From: Mesorhizobium_G sp049840935
Lineage (GTDB): Bacteria; Pseudomonadota; Alphaproteobacteria; Rhizobiales; Rhizobiaceae
DNA length: 64,000 nucleotides
Reading direction: 5' to 3'
Assembly (NCBI GenBank): GCA_049840935.1
Contig: JASGJA010000025.1
Span: 310,001-374,000, forward strand
Part shown: piece after piece, positions 54,507-62,971 of the stretch
Numbering within the stretch: position 1 is the stretch's first letter
How the letters are laid out: every line of letters begins with the position of its first letter
Translations under genes and position numbers: made by a program
The notes under the pieces: model-generated
Databases searched by the model: none
What the model saw: only the letters and a program-made list of their open reading frames with translations
What the model was told of the DNA's origin: nothing

Positions 54507-55466
54507 ATGGCCGCCGTCACCACTTCTACCGAACGCTCGCTCAACAAGCTCGCAATTGTGGGCGTGTTGATCGTCACCATGATCTTCCTTGCGCCGATCT
54601 ACTGGATTGCATCGACGGCCTTCAAGCCGCGCAACCTTTCGACGACGATCCCTCCCACAGTGGTGTTCACGCCGGAAGTGTCGCCTTTCGTGAAGCTGTT
54701 CACCAAGCGCTCGCAGCTTCGCACGCCGCCGACGCCGGAAGAATATGCTGCCGCCCCGTGGTGGGAGCGCATGGTGTTCGATGGCGGCGAAAAGGTCGTG
54801 CGCGATGGCAAGGGCAACGTTCAATGGTCGGGCTATCCCAGCCGGTTTACGAATTCGCTGATCGTCGCAATCATCTCAACTGTTCTGGCAGTGGGTATGG
54901 GTACGCTGACCGCCTACGGCTTCTCGCGCTTTAAGGTTAAGGGGGAGGGGGATCTGCTCTTCTTCATCTTGTCGACGCGCATGTTGCCGCCTGTCGTCGT
55001 CGCCATTCCTATGTTCCTGATGTACCGCACGGTCGGGCTCAACGATACGCATATCGGCCTCATCATTCTCTATACGGCTTTCAACCTGTCCTTCTCGGTC
55101 TGGCTGATGAAGGGGTTCATGGACGAAATCCCGAAGGAATATGAAGAGGCGGCACTCGTTGACGGCTATACGCGCATGCAAGCCTTCTTCAAGGTCGTGC
55201 TGCCAGAGGCCGCAACAGGCATCGCCGCCACCGCCGTGTTTTGCTTCATCACGGCTTGGAATGAGTACGCATTCGCGCTCATCATGACCAATCGTCGCGC
55301 CCAGACCGCACCGCCCTTCATCCCAAGCCAGGTCGGCTCCGGCTTGCCGGATTGGACCGTCATCGCCGCAGGCACGTTGCTGTTCCTGTTGCCGGTGGCA
55401 ATCTTCACCTTCCTGTTGCGCAACCATCTTCTGCGCGGCGTTACCTTCGGAGCGATCCGCAAATGA
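54507..55466 (+). CDS. Sugar ABC importer permease, UgpE-like
   Basis: Inner-membrane permease, 319 residues. Six membrane segments with a long periplasmic loop between the first and second (about 35-110, with VFTPEVSPFVKLFTKRSQL). The EAA loop is KEYEEAALVDGYTRMQAFFKVVLPEA (about 210-235). Its stop overlaps the small membrane protein start (ATGA). Confidence 0.9.
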   Translation: MAAVTTSTERSLNKLAIVGVLIVTMIFLAPIYWIASTAFKPRNLSTTIPPTVVFTPEVSPFVKLFTKRSQLRTPPTPEEYAAAPWWERMVFDGGEKVVRDGKGNVQWSGYPSRFTNSLIVAIISTVLAVGMGTLTAYGFSRFKVKGEGDLLFFILSTRMLPPVVVAIPMFLMYRTVGLNDTHIGLIILYTAFNLSFSVWLMKGFMDEIPKEYEEAALVDGYTRMQAFFKVVLPEAATGIAATAVFCFITAWNEYAFALIMTNRRAQTAPPFIPSQVGSGLPDWTVIAAGTLLFLLPVAIFTFLLRNHLLRGVTFGAIRK

Positions 55467-55687
55467 TCCGTGCCGACAAGCTTCAGAGTATTTCGGAGGT
55501 CGTGATGGTGCTCGGCATCATCGCACTCTGCCAACCGTGGAACCTGTTCCTGCATCGTTATGGCCTGACGATTATCATCATCGGCCTTGTCACCTTCATG
55601 CTGACCAACTGGTTTGGCGGTGAGAAGGCGGCTGTTGTACCGGATGATGACGAAGCTTCCGGCCATTCCGGGGAGGCGGTTCAATGA
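55463..55687 (+). CDS. Small two-helix membrane protein in the sugar ABC operon
   Basis: A protein of 74 residues with two hydrophobic segments (VVMVLGIIALCQPWNLFL and GLTIIIIGLVTFMLTNWF) and an acidic C-terminal tail (VVPDDDEASGHSGEAVQ). Its start overlaps the permease stop and its stop overlaps the ATPase start, both as ATGA, so it is translationally coupled on both sides. No homologue is named with certainty; the place and size resemble the DUF2160 protein of rhizobial glycerol ABC operons. It may be an accessory subunit. Confidence 0.75.
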   Translation: MIRADKLQSISEVVMVLGIIALCQPWNLFLHRYGLTIIIIGLVTFMLTNWFGGEKAAVVPDDDEASGHSGEAVQ

Positions 55688-56790
55688 CCAGCATCGAACT
55701 TCGCGACGTCCAGAAGTTCTTCGGCGCGGTTCAGGTCATCAAGGACATGAACCTGAAAATCGCGGATGGAGAGTTCATTGTTCTGCTCGGCCAGTCGGGC
55801 TGCGGCAAGACGACGACGCTGCGCGCCATCGCTGGTCTGGAAACCATCGACACGGGCGATATCCTGATCGACGGCCAGCCGGTGCAGAACCTCAAATGTT
55901 CTGACCGTGACATTGCGATGGTGTTTCAGTCGTTCTCGCTCTACCCGCATATGACGGTGTTCGAGAACATCGCGTTTCCGCTTCGCGCCACGCGCATGAG
56001 CAAGGCAGACACCGACAATCGCGTGCGCGAAATCGCCAAGGTACTGCGCATCACGGATCTGCTGGACAAGCGGCCATCTGCGCTTTCCGGTGGTGATATG
56101 CAGCGCGTTGCTATCGGGCGCGCGCTGGTGCGTCGCCCCAAGGCAATGCTGATGGATGAGCCGATCGGTGCACTGGACGCCAAACTTCGCGAAGAAATGC
56201 GTGCCGAAATTAAGCGCCTGCACGTCAAGCAGGGCTCGACGACCATCTACGTGACGCATGATCAGATCGAGGCCATGAGCCTCGCGGATCGCATCGTCAT
56301 CATGCATGAAGGGCGCTTGCAGCAAGTCGGCAGTCCGACCGAAGTTTACGCGCGGCCTTCAAACCTGTTCGTCGCACAGTTCGTCGGCAGTCCGGTCATG
56401 AACATCGCTCCAGCTGAGGTGAAGTCCTCGAAGGATAGTGCTGAGGTTGGTCTCGGCGGCGGTCAGAATTTCGGCTTTCCGTCTGCGCTCATCGCTCAAC
56501 TCGATGCAGCGCAAGGCCGAAGCGGACAGCTGGCACTGGGCATTCGGCCGGAAGGCGTGCTTGTTTCGCGCGACGAGAAGAAGGGCTATCTGCCGGTCGA
56601 AACGCATCTCATCGAGCCGCTTGGGTCGTATGATATTGTAGACCTGAAGGTGGGTGAGCAGCTTTTGCGCGCTCGCACCCGCAGTGGCTATGTCGAGCGG
56701 GCAGGCGACAAGGTCTATGCCCGGATCGATCCGGCGCAGACGCATTTCTTCGATACAGCCAGCGGCAATAGCTTGGGCGTAAGGCTTTGA
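55684..56790 (+). CDS. Sugar ABC importer ATPase 1 (UgpC/MsmK family)
   Basis: ATPase of 368 residues. Walker A GQSGCGKTT (about 38-46), FQSFSLYPHMTV, the signature in the form LSGGDMQRVAIGRAL (Asp instead of Gln), AMLMDEPIGALDA (Walker B, Glu present) and VTHDQIEAMSLADR. A TOBE/OB domain makes up the last 130 residues. It is followed by a second, different ATPase, so the importer probably has two unlike nucleotide-binding subunits. Confidence 0.9.
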   Translation: MTSIELRDVQKFFGAVQVIKDMNLKIADGEFIVLLGQSGCGKTTTLRAIAGLETIDTGDILIDGQPVQNLKCSDRDIAMVFQSFSLYPHMTVFENIAFPLRATRMSKADTDNRVREIAKVLRITDLLDKRPSALSGGDMQRVAIGRALVRRPKAMLMDEPIGALDAKLREEMRAEIKRLHVKQGSTTIYVTHDQIEAMSLADRIVIMHEGRLQQVGSPTEVYARPSNLFVAQFVGSPVMNIAPAEVKSSKDSAEVGLGGGQNFGFPSALIAQLDAAQGRSGQLALGIRPEGVLVSRDEKKGYLPVETHLIEPLGSYDIVDLKVGEQLLRARTRSGYVERAGDKVYARIDPAQTHFFDTASGNSLGVRL

Positions 56791-56836
56791 TGTCGGTTAT
56801 TTCGCAATTCTAGAATGTTCAAGCGAGTCCGTTGAC

Positions 56837-57916
56837 ATGGCACATATCGAACTCAGGAATATCACCAAGACGTTCGGCAGCCATACGGCGCTGAAGAAGT
56901 TGAATCTCGAAATTGAGGATGGGCAGTTTTTTGTGTTGCTTGGCGAAACCGGCGCGGGCAAAACGACCACGCTGCGTTTGGTTGCAGGCTTGGAAAAGCC
57001 GACCTCGGGGCAGATTTTGATTGACGGCGTCGATGTTGGCGATTGGGGCGCGGCTGAGCGCGATGTCGCGCTCGTGCTTCAGCAATATTCGCTGTATCCG
57101 CGTTATACCGTTCGGGAGAATCTCGAATTTCCGCTGAAGTCGAAAATCCGCCGTGTGCCGGACGATGAAATCAAGGAGCGTGTTGCACGTGCGGCCAAAA
57201 CGCTTCGTATCGAGCATTTGCTGGAGCGTAAGACCGACCGTCTCTCCGGCGGTGAAATGCAACGCGTTTCAATTGGTCGCGCCATCGTTCGCAAGCCGCG
57301 CGTGTTCCTGATGGACGAGCCGCTATCCGCGCTCGATGCCAAGCTGCGCGAGTCTCTACGCACCGAGCTGAAAGACCTGCAACGCCGCCTCGGCGCAACC
57401 TTCCTGTTTGTGACGCACGACCAGATCGAGGCGATGTCGATGGGCGACCGCGTGGGTGTCCTCAATCACGGTCATCTCGTTCAAACTGGAACGCCGAAGG
57501 AAATCTACGACAATCCACGTGATACATTCGTGGCTAGCTTTGTCGGTTCACCGCCCATGAATTTGATCGAAGGTTCACTGGTGGGTGGCCGAGCGGTTAT
57601 CTCTGCCAAGACATTCGAACTGCCCTATGAGGGACTGGTGAAATCCCAAGCTGATAATCGTCCGCTTACCTTCGGCATTCGCCCGGAAGACGTGGTGCTT
57701 GAATCCGGCGCGCCTGTTGCAGCAAAGGTGCATGACGTGGAAAACCACGGCGTCGAGAAGATCGTTACTCTGCGCATTGATGACACCATGTTGCGCGCCA
57801 CCGTTCCGGCTTCGACGAATGTCGAGATCGAGCAGGATGTGCGCTTCGCATGGAATCCGCGCAAGGTTGCATTGTTCGACCGCAACAGTGGCGTGAGCCT
57901 GCGTCACGCTGGGTAG
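56837..57916 (+). CDS. Sugar ABC importer ATPase 2 (UgpC/MsmK family)
   Basis: ATPase of 359 residues, clearly related to but distinct from the preceding one. Walker A GETGAGKTT, LQQYSLYPRYTV (Gln-loop region altered from FQ to LQ), signature LSGGEMQRVSIGRAI (Glu instead of Gln), VFLMDEPLSALDA and VTHDQIEAMSMGDR. The catalytic Glu and switch His are present, so both sites could hydrolyse ATP. Its 3' end overlaps the convergent dehydrogenase gene by 13 bases. Confidence 0.9.
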   Translation: MAHIELRNITKTFGSHTALKKLNLEIEDGQFFVLLGETGAGKTTTLRLVAGLEKPTSGQILIDGVDVGDWGAAERDVALVLQQYSLYPRYTVRENLEFPLKSKIRRVPDDEIKERVARAAKTLRIEHLLERKTDRLSGGEMQRVSIGRAIVRKPRVFLMDEPLSALDAKLRESLRTELKDLQRRLGATFLFVTHDQIEAMSMGDRVGVLNHGHLVQTGTPKEIYDNPRDTFVASFVGSPPMNLIEGSLVGGRAVISAKTFELPYEGLVKSQADNRPLTFGIRPEDVVLESGAPVAAKVHDVENHGVEKIVTLRIDDTMLRATVPASTNVEIEQDVRFAWNPRKVALFDRNSGVSLRHAG

Positions 57917-58878
57917 CGTTTTCGGTAGAGTTCCACCGCTTCCGGGTTGCGCAGATTGCGAGGCAGGTCGCCCTGCAAAATGCGCACTGCTTCTTCTGCT
58001 GCACCCACACCCATGCGCATCATCGACTCTTCCGTGATGCCTGCCATATGCGGTGTGATGATTACATTCGGAAATCCGAAATAGGGGCTTTCGGGCGGCA
58101 ATGGCTGCTCTGCGAAAACGTCCAGCGCTGCGCCGCCAATGCGCCCTTCACTTAGCGCAGCGATCAGAGCCTCATCTACGATTACTGGCCCGCGCGAAAC
58201 GTTCACAATCATTGCGTCGGGCTTCATCAAGCCGATGCGCCGCGCGTCGATCAGTCCCCGCGTTTCCGGTGTTAGCGGACAGCAAAGAACAACGATATCC
58301 GCGCGCGCCAGCAAATCATCGAGGCTCAGGAACTCCACCCCGTCCGTCGGTTTCTGGCTGCGATTGTGCGCAATCACCTTCATGCCGAAACCGTCGCGCG
58401 CCATCGCGGCGAGTGTTGCACCAACATTGCCAAAGCCGACAATGCCCAAAGTTCGCCCGCCAATGTCGTGGCCGTCATTAGAGTGCTCGCGCCCGGCGAG
58501 CCAGCCCTTGCTGCGCAAATCGGTGTCCACCATGCGGAAACGGCGCAGCATCATCATGCTTGTCATCAGCGCATGCTCGGCGACGGTCCGCGCGTTTGCG
58601 CCCGGTACATTCGCGATCAGCACACCTGCGCGGGTGGCTTCATCGAACGGGATCATGTCTATCCCGGCGCCGTGTCGGATCGCCGCGCGCAGGTGTGGCA
58701 CATCGTCAAAAAGGGCAGGGGGGAGCGGTGCCCGAACGATTATCACATCCGCCTTTCGCCCTTCGGCGATTAGCACGTCATCTTTTAGCGCAGACGCGAT
58801 GACGAGGTCGCCAGCGCTGCGAAGTATTTCTTCGGCGCGCGGATGCAGCTTGTGCGTCGAATAGATTGTGGCGCTCAT
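57904..58878 (-). CDS. D-isomer-specific 2-hydroxyacid dehydrogenase
   Basis: NAD-dependent dehydrogenase, 324 residues from the ATG at 58878. Cofactor motif GIVGFGNVG (about 144-152), catalytic Arg in NVSRGPVI, Glu in DVFAEQPLPP and His in ITPHMAG. It belongs to the glyoxylate/hydroxypyruvate or phosphoglycerate dehydrogenase group. It is the last gene of the operon that starts at 61715 and would reduce a 2-ketoacid product or oxidise a hydroxyacid. Confidence 0.88.
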   Translation of the reverse strand: MSATIYSTHKLHPRAEEILRSAGDLVIASALKDDVLIAEGRKADVIIVRAPLPPALFDDVPHLRAAIRHGAGIDMIPFDEATRAGVLIANVPGANARTVAEHALMTSMMMLRRFRMVDTDLRSKGWLAGREHSNDGHDIGGRTLGIVGFGNVGATLAAMARDGFGMKVIAHNRSQKPTDGVEFLSLDDLLARADIVVLCCPLTPETRGLIDARRIGLMKPDAMIVNVSRGPVIVDEALIAALSEGRIGGAALDVFAEQPLPPESPYFGFPNVIITPHMAGITEESMMRMGVGAAEEAVRILQGDLPRNLRNPEAVELYRKRYPA

Positions 58879-58882
58879 GCCG

Positions 58883-59602
58883 TCAGCTTCTTTCGAGTTG
58901 CGGGCTCGCCCAATCCGGCCTGCCGCTGGCAATCAGGCCCTTCCAATAACTTTCCGCACCCTGAAGGTGAGCACTCATCAAAGCTTGTGCGAGATTGCCA
59001 TCCCGACGCAGCAGCGCGTCGAAAATTTGCAGGTGTTCACGGTGCGACTGCCGCCCGCGTTCCGGGTCGTTAAAATAGATGGGCAGACGCTGCTCGCCCA
59101 GCACGTAATATACACTGCAAACGCGATGAAAGACGCTGTTTTGCGTCGCGCGAACGATTTCGAGATGAAACTCGCGGTCTTGCCGAGCAAGCCCTTCGCC
59201 TCTCTCCAGGCAGTTTTCCGACTCGTGTAATATCTCGCGCAAGCGCTCGAAATTCTCTTCCGTTGCTCTGCTGCACGCAAGTTCGGCAGCCTTGATTTCG
59301 TGGATCTTGCGCAGTTCCACCGTCTCGTAAATCTGGATCGGGTCCAGCGGCACGCCTGCCTTCGCGAACAAGGCCAACGCCTCGACGCTTGCCTCTCTCG
59401 TTGTCAGATAGATACCGGATTTCGCCCTGCGTTCCACGATCCGCATGGCTTCCAAAATCGCGAGCGCTTCGCGGATTTGCCCGCGGCTCACCGTGAAATG
59501 GTCTGCCAGTTCTCGTTCTGATGGCGTGCGGCCGTTCTCCTTGTCCGAGTGGGAGAACAGATAGGCAGCCAAATCGGCCAGAAGGTTTTTTTCTTTTGTC
59601 AT
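58883..59602 (-). CDS. GntR-family regulator, FCD (FadR) subfamily
   Basis: Regulator of 239 residues. N-terminal winged helix (RTPSERELADHFTVSRGQIREALAILEAM, about 25-53) and all-helical FCD domain, with probable metal ligands in DREFHLEIVRATQN (about 142-155), SHREHLQIFDALL and SAHLQGAESYW. The FadR group binds TNGTNNNACNA, the form of the palindromes at 47527, 51951, 52016 and 61792, and this gene lies in an operon preceded by one of them. It is the prime candidate for controlling all three units. Confidence 0.85.
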   Translation of the reverse strand: MTKEKNLLADLAAYLFSHSDKENGRTPSERELADHFTVSRGQIREALAILEAMRIVERRAKSGIYLTTREASVEALALFAKAGVPLDPIQIYETVELRKIHEIKAAELACSRATEENFERLREILHESENCLERGEGLARQDREFHLEIVRATQNSVFHRVCSVYYVLGEQRLPIYFNDPERGRQSHREHLQIFDALLRRDGNLAQALMSAHLQGAESYWKGLIASGRPDWASPQLERS

Positions 59603-60768
59603 CCTGTGTGTATATGCGCCGCTAAAAATTCCTCGTCGATAGTAAAGCCCAAGCCGGGCGCGTCGGGAATTGCAACCGTGCCGTCGCGCGCGTCCACCGA
59701 TTCCTTTACGAGATCATGTATCATCGGGTTCGCGCCCAGCGAATATTCTATGATGAAACTTGATGGTGCGGCTGCGCATATATGTAAACCAGCGAAGAAA
59801 CATGGTGCGCCAGCCCAAAGGTGCGGCGCGAACCGCAAATTGAATGCGCTGGCCAGTGCAGCGATCTTCATTGCCTCGCTAATACCGCCACAAAAAGCGG
59901 GGTCTGGCTGGAAAATATCTGCCGCCCGCAACGTCGCGAGATCACGGAACGCGAAGCGCGTCGCCTCGCTTTCGCCTGCCGAAATCGGTACCGATCCTGA
60001 GGCGCGAACTTCCGCCATGCCGATTTTGTCGTCGGCAATCACCGGTTCTTCAAACCATGCGAGGTCACATTCCTCCACCATGCGGATGAAGCGTTTTGCC
60101 TCGGATACGGTATAGGTGCCATGCGCGTCCACGGCGATCTCAATATCGGGGCCGAGTGCCTTGCGCGCTGCTCTGACGCGGGCGGCGGAAACATGCGGAG
60201 GGCCATCCATGGCACCCACGCGCATTTTCACGGTGCGAAAGCCGCCCTTGTCGATGTAAGATTGGAGTTGCGCGCCGATCTTGTCGGCACTTTCCCAGCC
60301 GCCTGAAGCATAGGCGGGCAATCTGTCTGCCTTGCGCCCACCAAGCAACTGCCACACCGGCACACCGAGCGATTTTCCGGCAATGTCCCAAAGCGCGATG
60401 TCTACCGCACTGATTGCGGCCACGCTCAAACCGCGGCGTGAAAGTTCAGGCATTGCGTGGCCGCCCACCGCAGCTTTCTGGTGACGAACGCCGTTATAAA
60501 GCATCTCCCAGATGCCGGAGATGTCGCGTGCGTCTTGGCCAATGAGCTTGGGGCCGATTTCGTCATTCAGCAAATGAACCAGTGCGCTATAGGTGCCAGC
60601 GCTGCCCGCTGCGTTTTTGCCCTCTCCCCAGCCAACGATGCCGCTGTCGGTTTCTATGCGTAAAATGGCAGCATCGAAGGTCGTCAGCTGACCGAAGTCG
60701 CTCTTGTGCTGACGACTGGTTTCGATGGGTATGCGAACCCACCACGCCTGCAGTTTGGCAATCCGCAT
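59599..60768 (-). CDS. Enolase-superfamily (mandelate racemase/muconate lactonizing) enzyme
   Basis: A 389-residue enzyme from ATG 60768 (an in-frame TTG at 60783 is less likely). The barrel shows the KxR pair TVKMRVG, metal ligands around AVDAHG, WFEEP and AGESE, and a late His in RFAPHLWAGA. The set resembles acid-sugar dehydratases or cycloisomerases. Known relatives act on aldonates and aldarates; the exact substrate cannot be read. The stop overlaps the gntR start (ATGA). Confidence 0.85.
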   Translation of the reverse strand: MRIAKLQAWWVRIPIETSRQHKSDFGQLTTFDAAILRIETDSGIVGWGEGKNAAGSAGTYSALVHLLNDEIGPKLIGQDARDISGIWEMLYNGVRHQKAAVGGHAMPELSRRGLSVAAISAVDIALWDIAGKSLGVPVWQLLGGRKADRLPAYASGGWESADKIGAQLQSYIDKGGFRTVKMRVGAMDGPPHVSAARVRAARKALGPDIEIAVDAHGTYTVSEAKRFIRMVEECDLAWFEEPVIADDKIGMAEVRASGSVPISAGESEATRFAFRDLATLRAADIFQPDPAFCGGISEAMKIAALASAFNLRFAPHLWAGAPCFFAGLHICAAAPSSFIIEYSLGANPMIHDLVKESVDARDGTVAIPDAPGLGFTIDEEFLAAHIHTG

Positions 60769-60827
60769 CCCATCGGTCTCCAAAGTTCACCGGCTTCGCT
60801 CCGTCGCAAAGGCGGAGCGCTAAATGC

Positions 60828-61715
60828 TCACTTGATCAGCGGCAGGATTGTTTCCGCAGTGATACGCATCTGATCGGTGTAGAACTTCTCGGTGAGCACG
60901 CTGGAGCCGTGATCCTGAATGAATTTGAGCTGTTCCGGCGAAATATCGACCGGGTTGCGCTCCACCATTTCCGGATAACGGTTTGCGGGGGTGCGATCGA
61001 CAGGCGCAACAAACTCGTTGGTCAGTGCGCCGTCATAGCCAATATCTTTGAGGATGCCGACGATCTTCTTCCAGTCGATTGTACCCAGTCCGGCAGCGAA
61101 GCGGTTGTTGTCGGCCACGTGGAAATCGAACAGCCGCTTGCCCGCCTTGCGGATGGCTTCCTCCACGTCGAACTCTTCCATGTGAATGTGATAGGCGTCG
61201 AGACACACGCCGCATTCGGGACTAACTGCATCGGCCAGAGCAAGTGCCTGCTCGCCGCGATTGAAGAGATATGTCTCGAAGCGGTTCAACGGCTCTACGG
61301 CAATGCGAACGCCAACTTTTTTCGCATGGGTGAAGCATTCGCGCGTGGCGTCCACGACCCATTTCCATTCTTCTTCTTCTGTGCCATCCGGCACGACCTT
61401 GCCGACAGTGCAGGGAACCAGCGTGATGATTTCGCCATCCAGTTCGGACACCATGGTCAGCACGTCCTTGACATATTGGACGGACTGTTCGCGCTGGCCT
61501 TGATCTCGTGCTGCGAGATTGCGGTCGCCCAGCATCAGCGTAACCGCGCCCCAGCAACGAATGCCGTGCTCCTTCAGCAGGGCGCGCGTTTCCTTGGTCT
61601 TGTACTGTTCCGGCTCGCCCGAAATTTCGATGCTTTCATAGCCGAATTTCTTGATGCGGCGCAGGGTCGTATCCAATGGTTCGGCGCGCATCCAATTGTG
61701 AGTCGAAAGATGCAT
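60828..61715 (-). CDS. Sugar phosphate isomerase/epimerase, ketose 3-epimerase-like
   Basis: TIM-barrel enzyme of 295 residues. The metal and catalytic residues of D-tagatose/D-psicose 3-epimerases are recognisable: Glu in AVEPLNRFETYLFN (about 142-156), Asp/His in CLDAYHIHMEEF, His in FHVADNNR and Glu in LTNEFVAP. It is the first gene of the minus-strand operon and lies about 80 bases after operator site 4. It would interconvert a keto-sugar entering the pathway. Confidence 0.85.
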   Translation of the reverse strand: MHLSTHNWMRAEPLDTTLRRIKKFGYESIEISGEPEQYKTKETRALLKEHGIRCWGAVTLMLGDRNLAARDQGQREQSVQYVKDVLTMVSELDGEIITLVPCTVGKVVPDGTEEEEWKWVVDATRECFTHAKKVGVRIAVEPLNRFETYLFNRGEQALALADAVSPECGVCLDAYHIHMEEFDVEEAIRKAGKRLFDFHVADNNRFAAGLGTIDWKKIVGILKDIGYDGALTNEFVAPVDRTPANRYPEMVERNPVDISPEQLKFIQDHGSSVLTEKFYTDQMRITAETILPLIK

Positions 61716-61791
61716 TGATCGTCCTTTCCTCTAATCCGGCGTTGTTTTCGGCGCTTAGCGCCAATCTCCTCCCAAACGACCGCCAGAGGTA

Positions 61792-61808
61792 ATCTGGTTC
61801 GACCAATT
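61792..61808. promoter_or_regulatory. GntR/FadR-type operator, site 4
   Basis: ATCTGGTTCGACCAATT keeps the TGGT-N3-ACCA core, with one imperfect outer pair. It lies 77 bases upstream of the epimerase-like gene, the first of the operon that also encodes the GntR/FCD regulator. Confidence 0.7.
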
Positions 61809-62085
61809 TGGCTCCTGAGAATTTCTAACGGAATTCAGAATTCGCTGCAAGCAAGTTCGAAGGCGCGTATCAATATTGTATATAAGTGATTTTTATCAAT
61901 GAGTTATATTGGTTATTCGCCGACTGTAGTCGATTGATAGGGGAAAAATGACGGGTTGGATTTTTGGTAAGACCACGCTATACATGTCGAAGACATATTT
62001 TGATCGCTGGTTCAGACCTGTCCCCAACGGCTTGGCGGTGGATATTGCGCCGTAAACGGTTCGCCAAAATCGGCAAAAGAGACTC

Positions 62086-62108
62086 AAAAGTGATATTGTA
62101 ATACTTTT
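62086..62108. promoter_or_regulatory. Candidate operator before the second GntR gene
   Basis: AAAAGT (62086-62091) and ACTTTT (62103-62108) form perfect six-base arms with partial symmetry inside (TATTGTAATA). It lies about 40 bases upstream of the ATG at 62148 and differs from the TGGT-N3-ACCA sites, which suggests a separate regulator specificity. Confidence 0.45.
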
Positions 62109-62147
62109 GATTTCGTGATTTGTTTCCCTCCCGTTGCACAACCGGTG

Positions 62148-62927
62148 ATGGAAGAAGTGCTCAGACAAGTCGAGAACGAACTGGCTTCATCGGTGGTCGC
62201 AGGTCGCCTGGCCTTTCGTTCGTTGCAGTCACAGGTGCTCAACAAGCTGGGACTGCAAATCGTCAGCGGCGAGTTTGCTCCAGAATCCCTACTGCCGGTC
62301 GATTCCGAATTGTTGATCCGTTTCGACGTGTCGCGAACGATCCTGCGCGAGGCCATGCAAGCATTGGCGGCCAAGAATCTCGTAGAGGCGCGAGCCCGCG
62401 TGGGAACGAAGGTTCTTCCTCGCCGCCGCTGGAATATGTTCGATCCGGACGTTTTGCGGTGGCACTTCGAGGCTGGCCCGAATGAAGAGTTTTTCCGCAA
62501 TCTTGCGGAAATCCGATCGAGCATCGAACCTGAATCGGCAGCGCTTGCCGCAGAACGTCGTAGCGATGCGCAGATCATTGCACTCTTTCGATGTGTGGAT
62601 GGCATGGAGGTTGCTCGCCAGCAGGAGGCTTTTGCCAAGCATGACCTCAGCTTTCACAAGATCGTAGCTGAGGCTTCAGCTAATCCTTTCATGTCCGCAA
62701 TAACTGCGCTGGTGGATGTGGCGCTCGCTTCCGCATTTGGCATCAGCTCGCCCGTGGATGATCCGGCGGCACAAATCGTGACCGTTGGGAATCATCGACG
62801 CATTGCACAAGCGATTCAGGATCGGAATCCGCAGGCGGCGCGCGAGGCGATGCGAACGGTTATTCAGGTGGGATATGACCGGTCACTTGGAAAAATGTCG
62901 AAAGCAAAACAGCTGCAGAAAACCTAG
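62148..62927 (+). CDS. GntR-family regulator, FCD subfamily (second)
   Basis: Regulator of about 259 residues from ATG 62148; a GTG at 62115 is possible but would place the start next to the inverted repeat at 62086-62108. Winged helix LLPVDSELLIRFDVSRTILREAMQALAAKNLVEAR and an FCD domain with KHDLSFHKIVAEASANPF and GNHRRIAQAI. The motif RRRWNMFDPDVLRWHFE is typical of DgoR-like sugar-acid regulators. It is followed by an ABC sugar transporter and probably controls it. Confidence 0.82.
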   Translation: MEEVLRQVENELASSVVAGRLAFRSLQSQVLNKLGLQIVSGEFAPESLLPVDSELLIRFDVSRTILREAMQALAAKNLVEARARVGTKVLPRRRWNMFDPDVLRWHFEAGPNEEFFRNLAEIRSSIEPESAALAAERRSDAQIIALFRCVDGMEVARQQEAFAKHDLSFHKIVAEASANPFMSAITALVDVALASAFGISSPVDDPAAQIVTVGNHRRIAQAIQDRNPQAAREAMRTVIQVGYDRSLGKMSKAKQLQKT

Positions 62928-62971
62928 CGAAGGCGCTTCTGCGCCGCGCTAACAGCTTTGGGAGGAGCTCG

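Larger units (their letters stand above)
61716..62147. other. Divergent intergenic region (432 bases)
   Basis: This is the longest gap in the window. It holds operator site 4 on the left, an A/T-rich stretch (about 61860-61920 and 62030-62110) likely to contain promoters for both directions, and the inverted repeat at 62086-62108. I see no open frame with coding character and no structured RNA family that I recognise. Confidence 0.6.

Noticed and set aside
60582..61718. Open frame of 378 codons on the plus strand
   Set aside because: Antisense to the epimerase-like and enolase-superfamily genes, which have full catalytic motifs; the reverse reading is Cys/Arg/His-rich and non-homologous.
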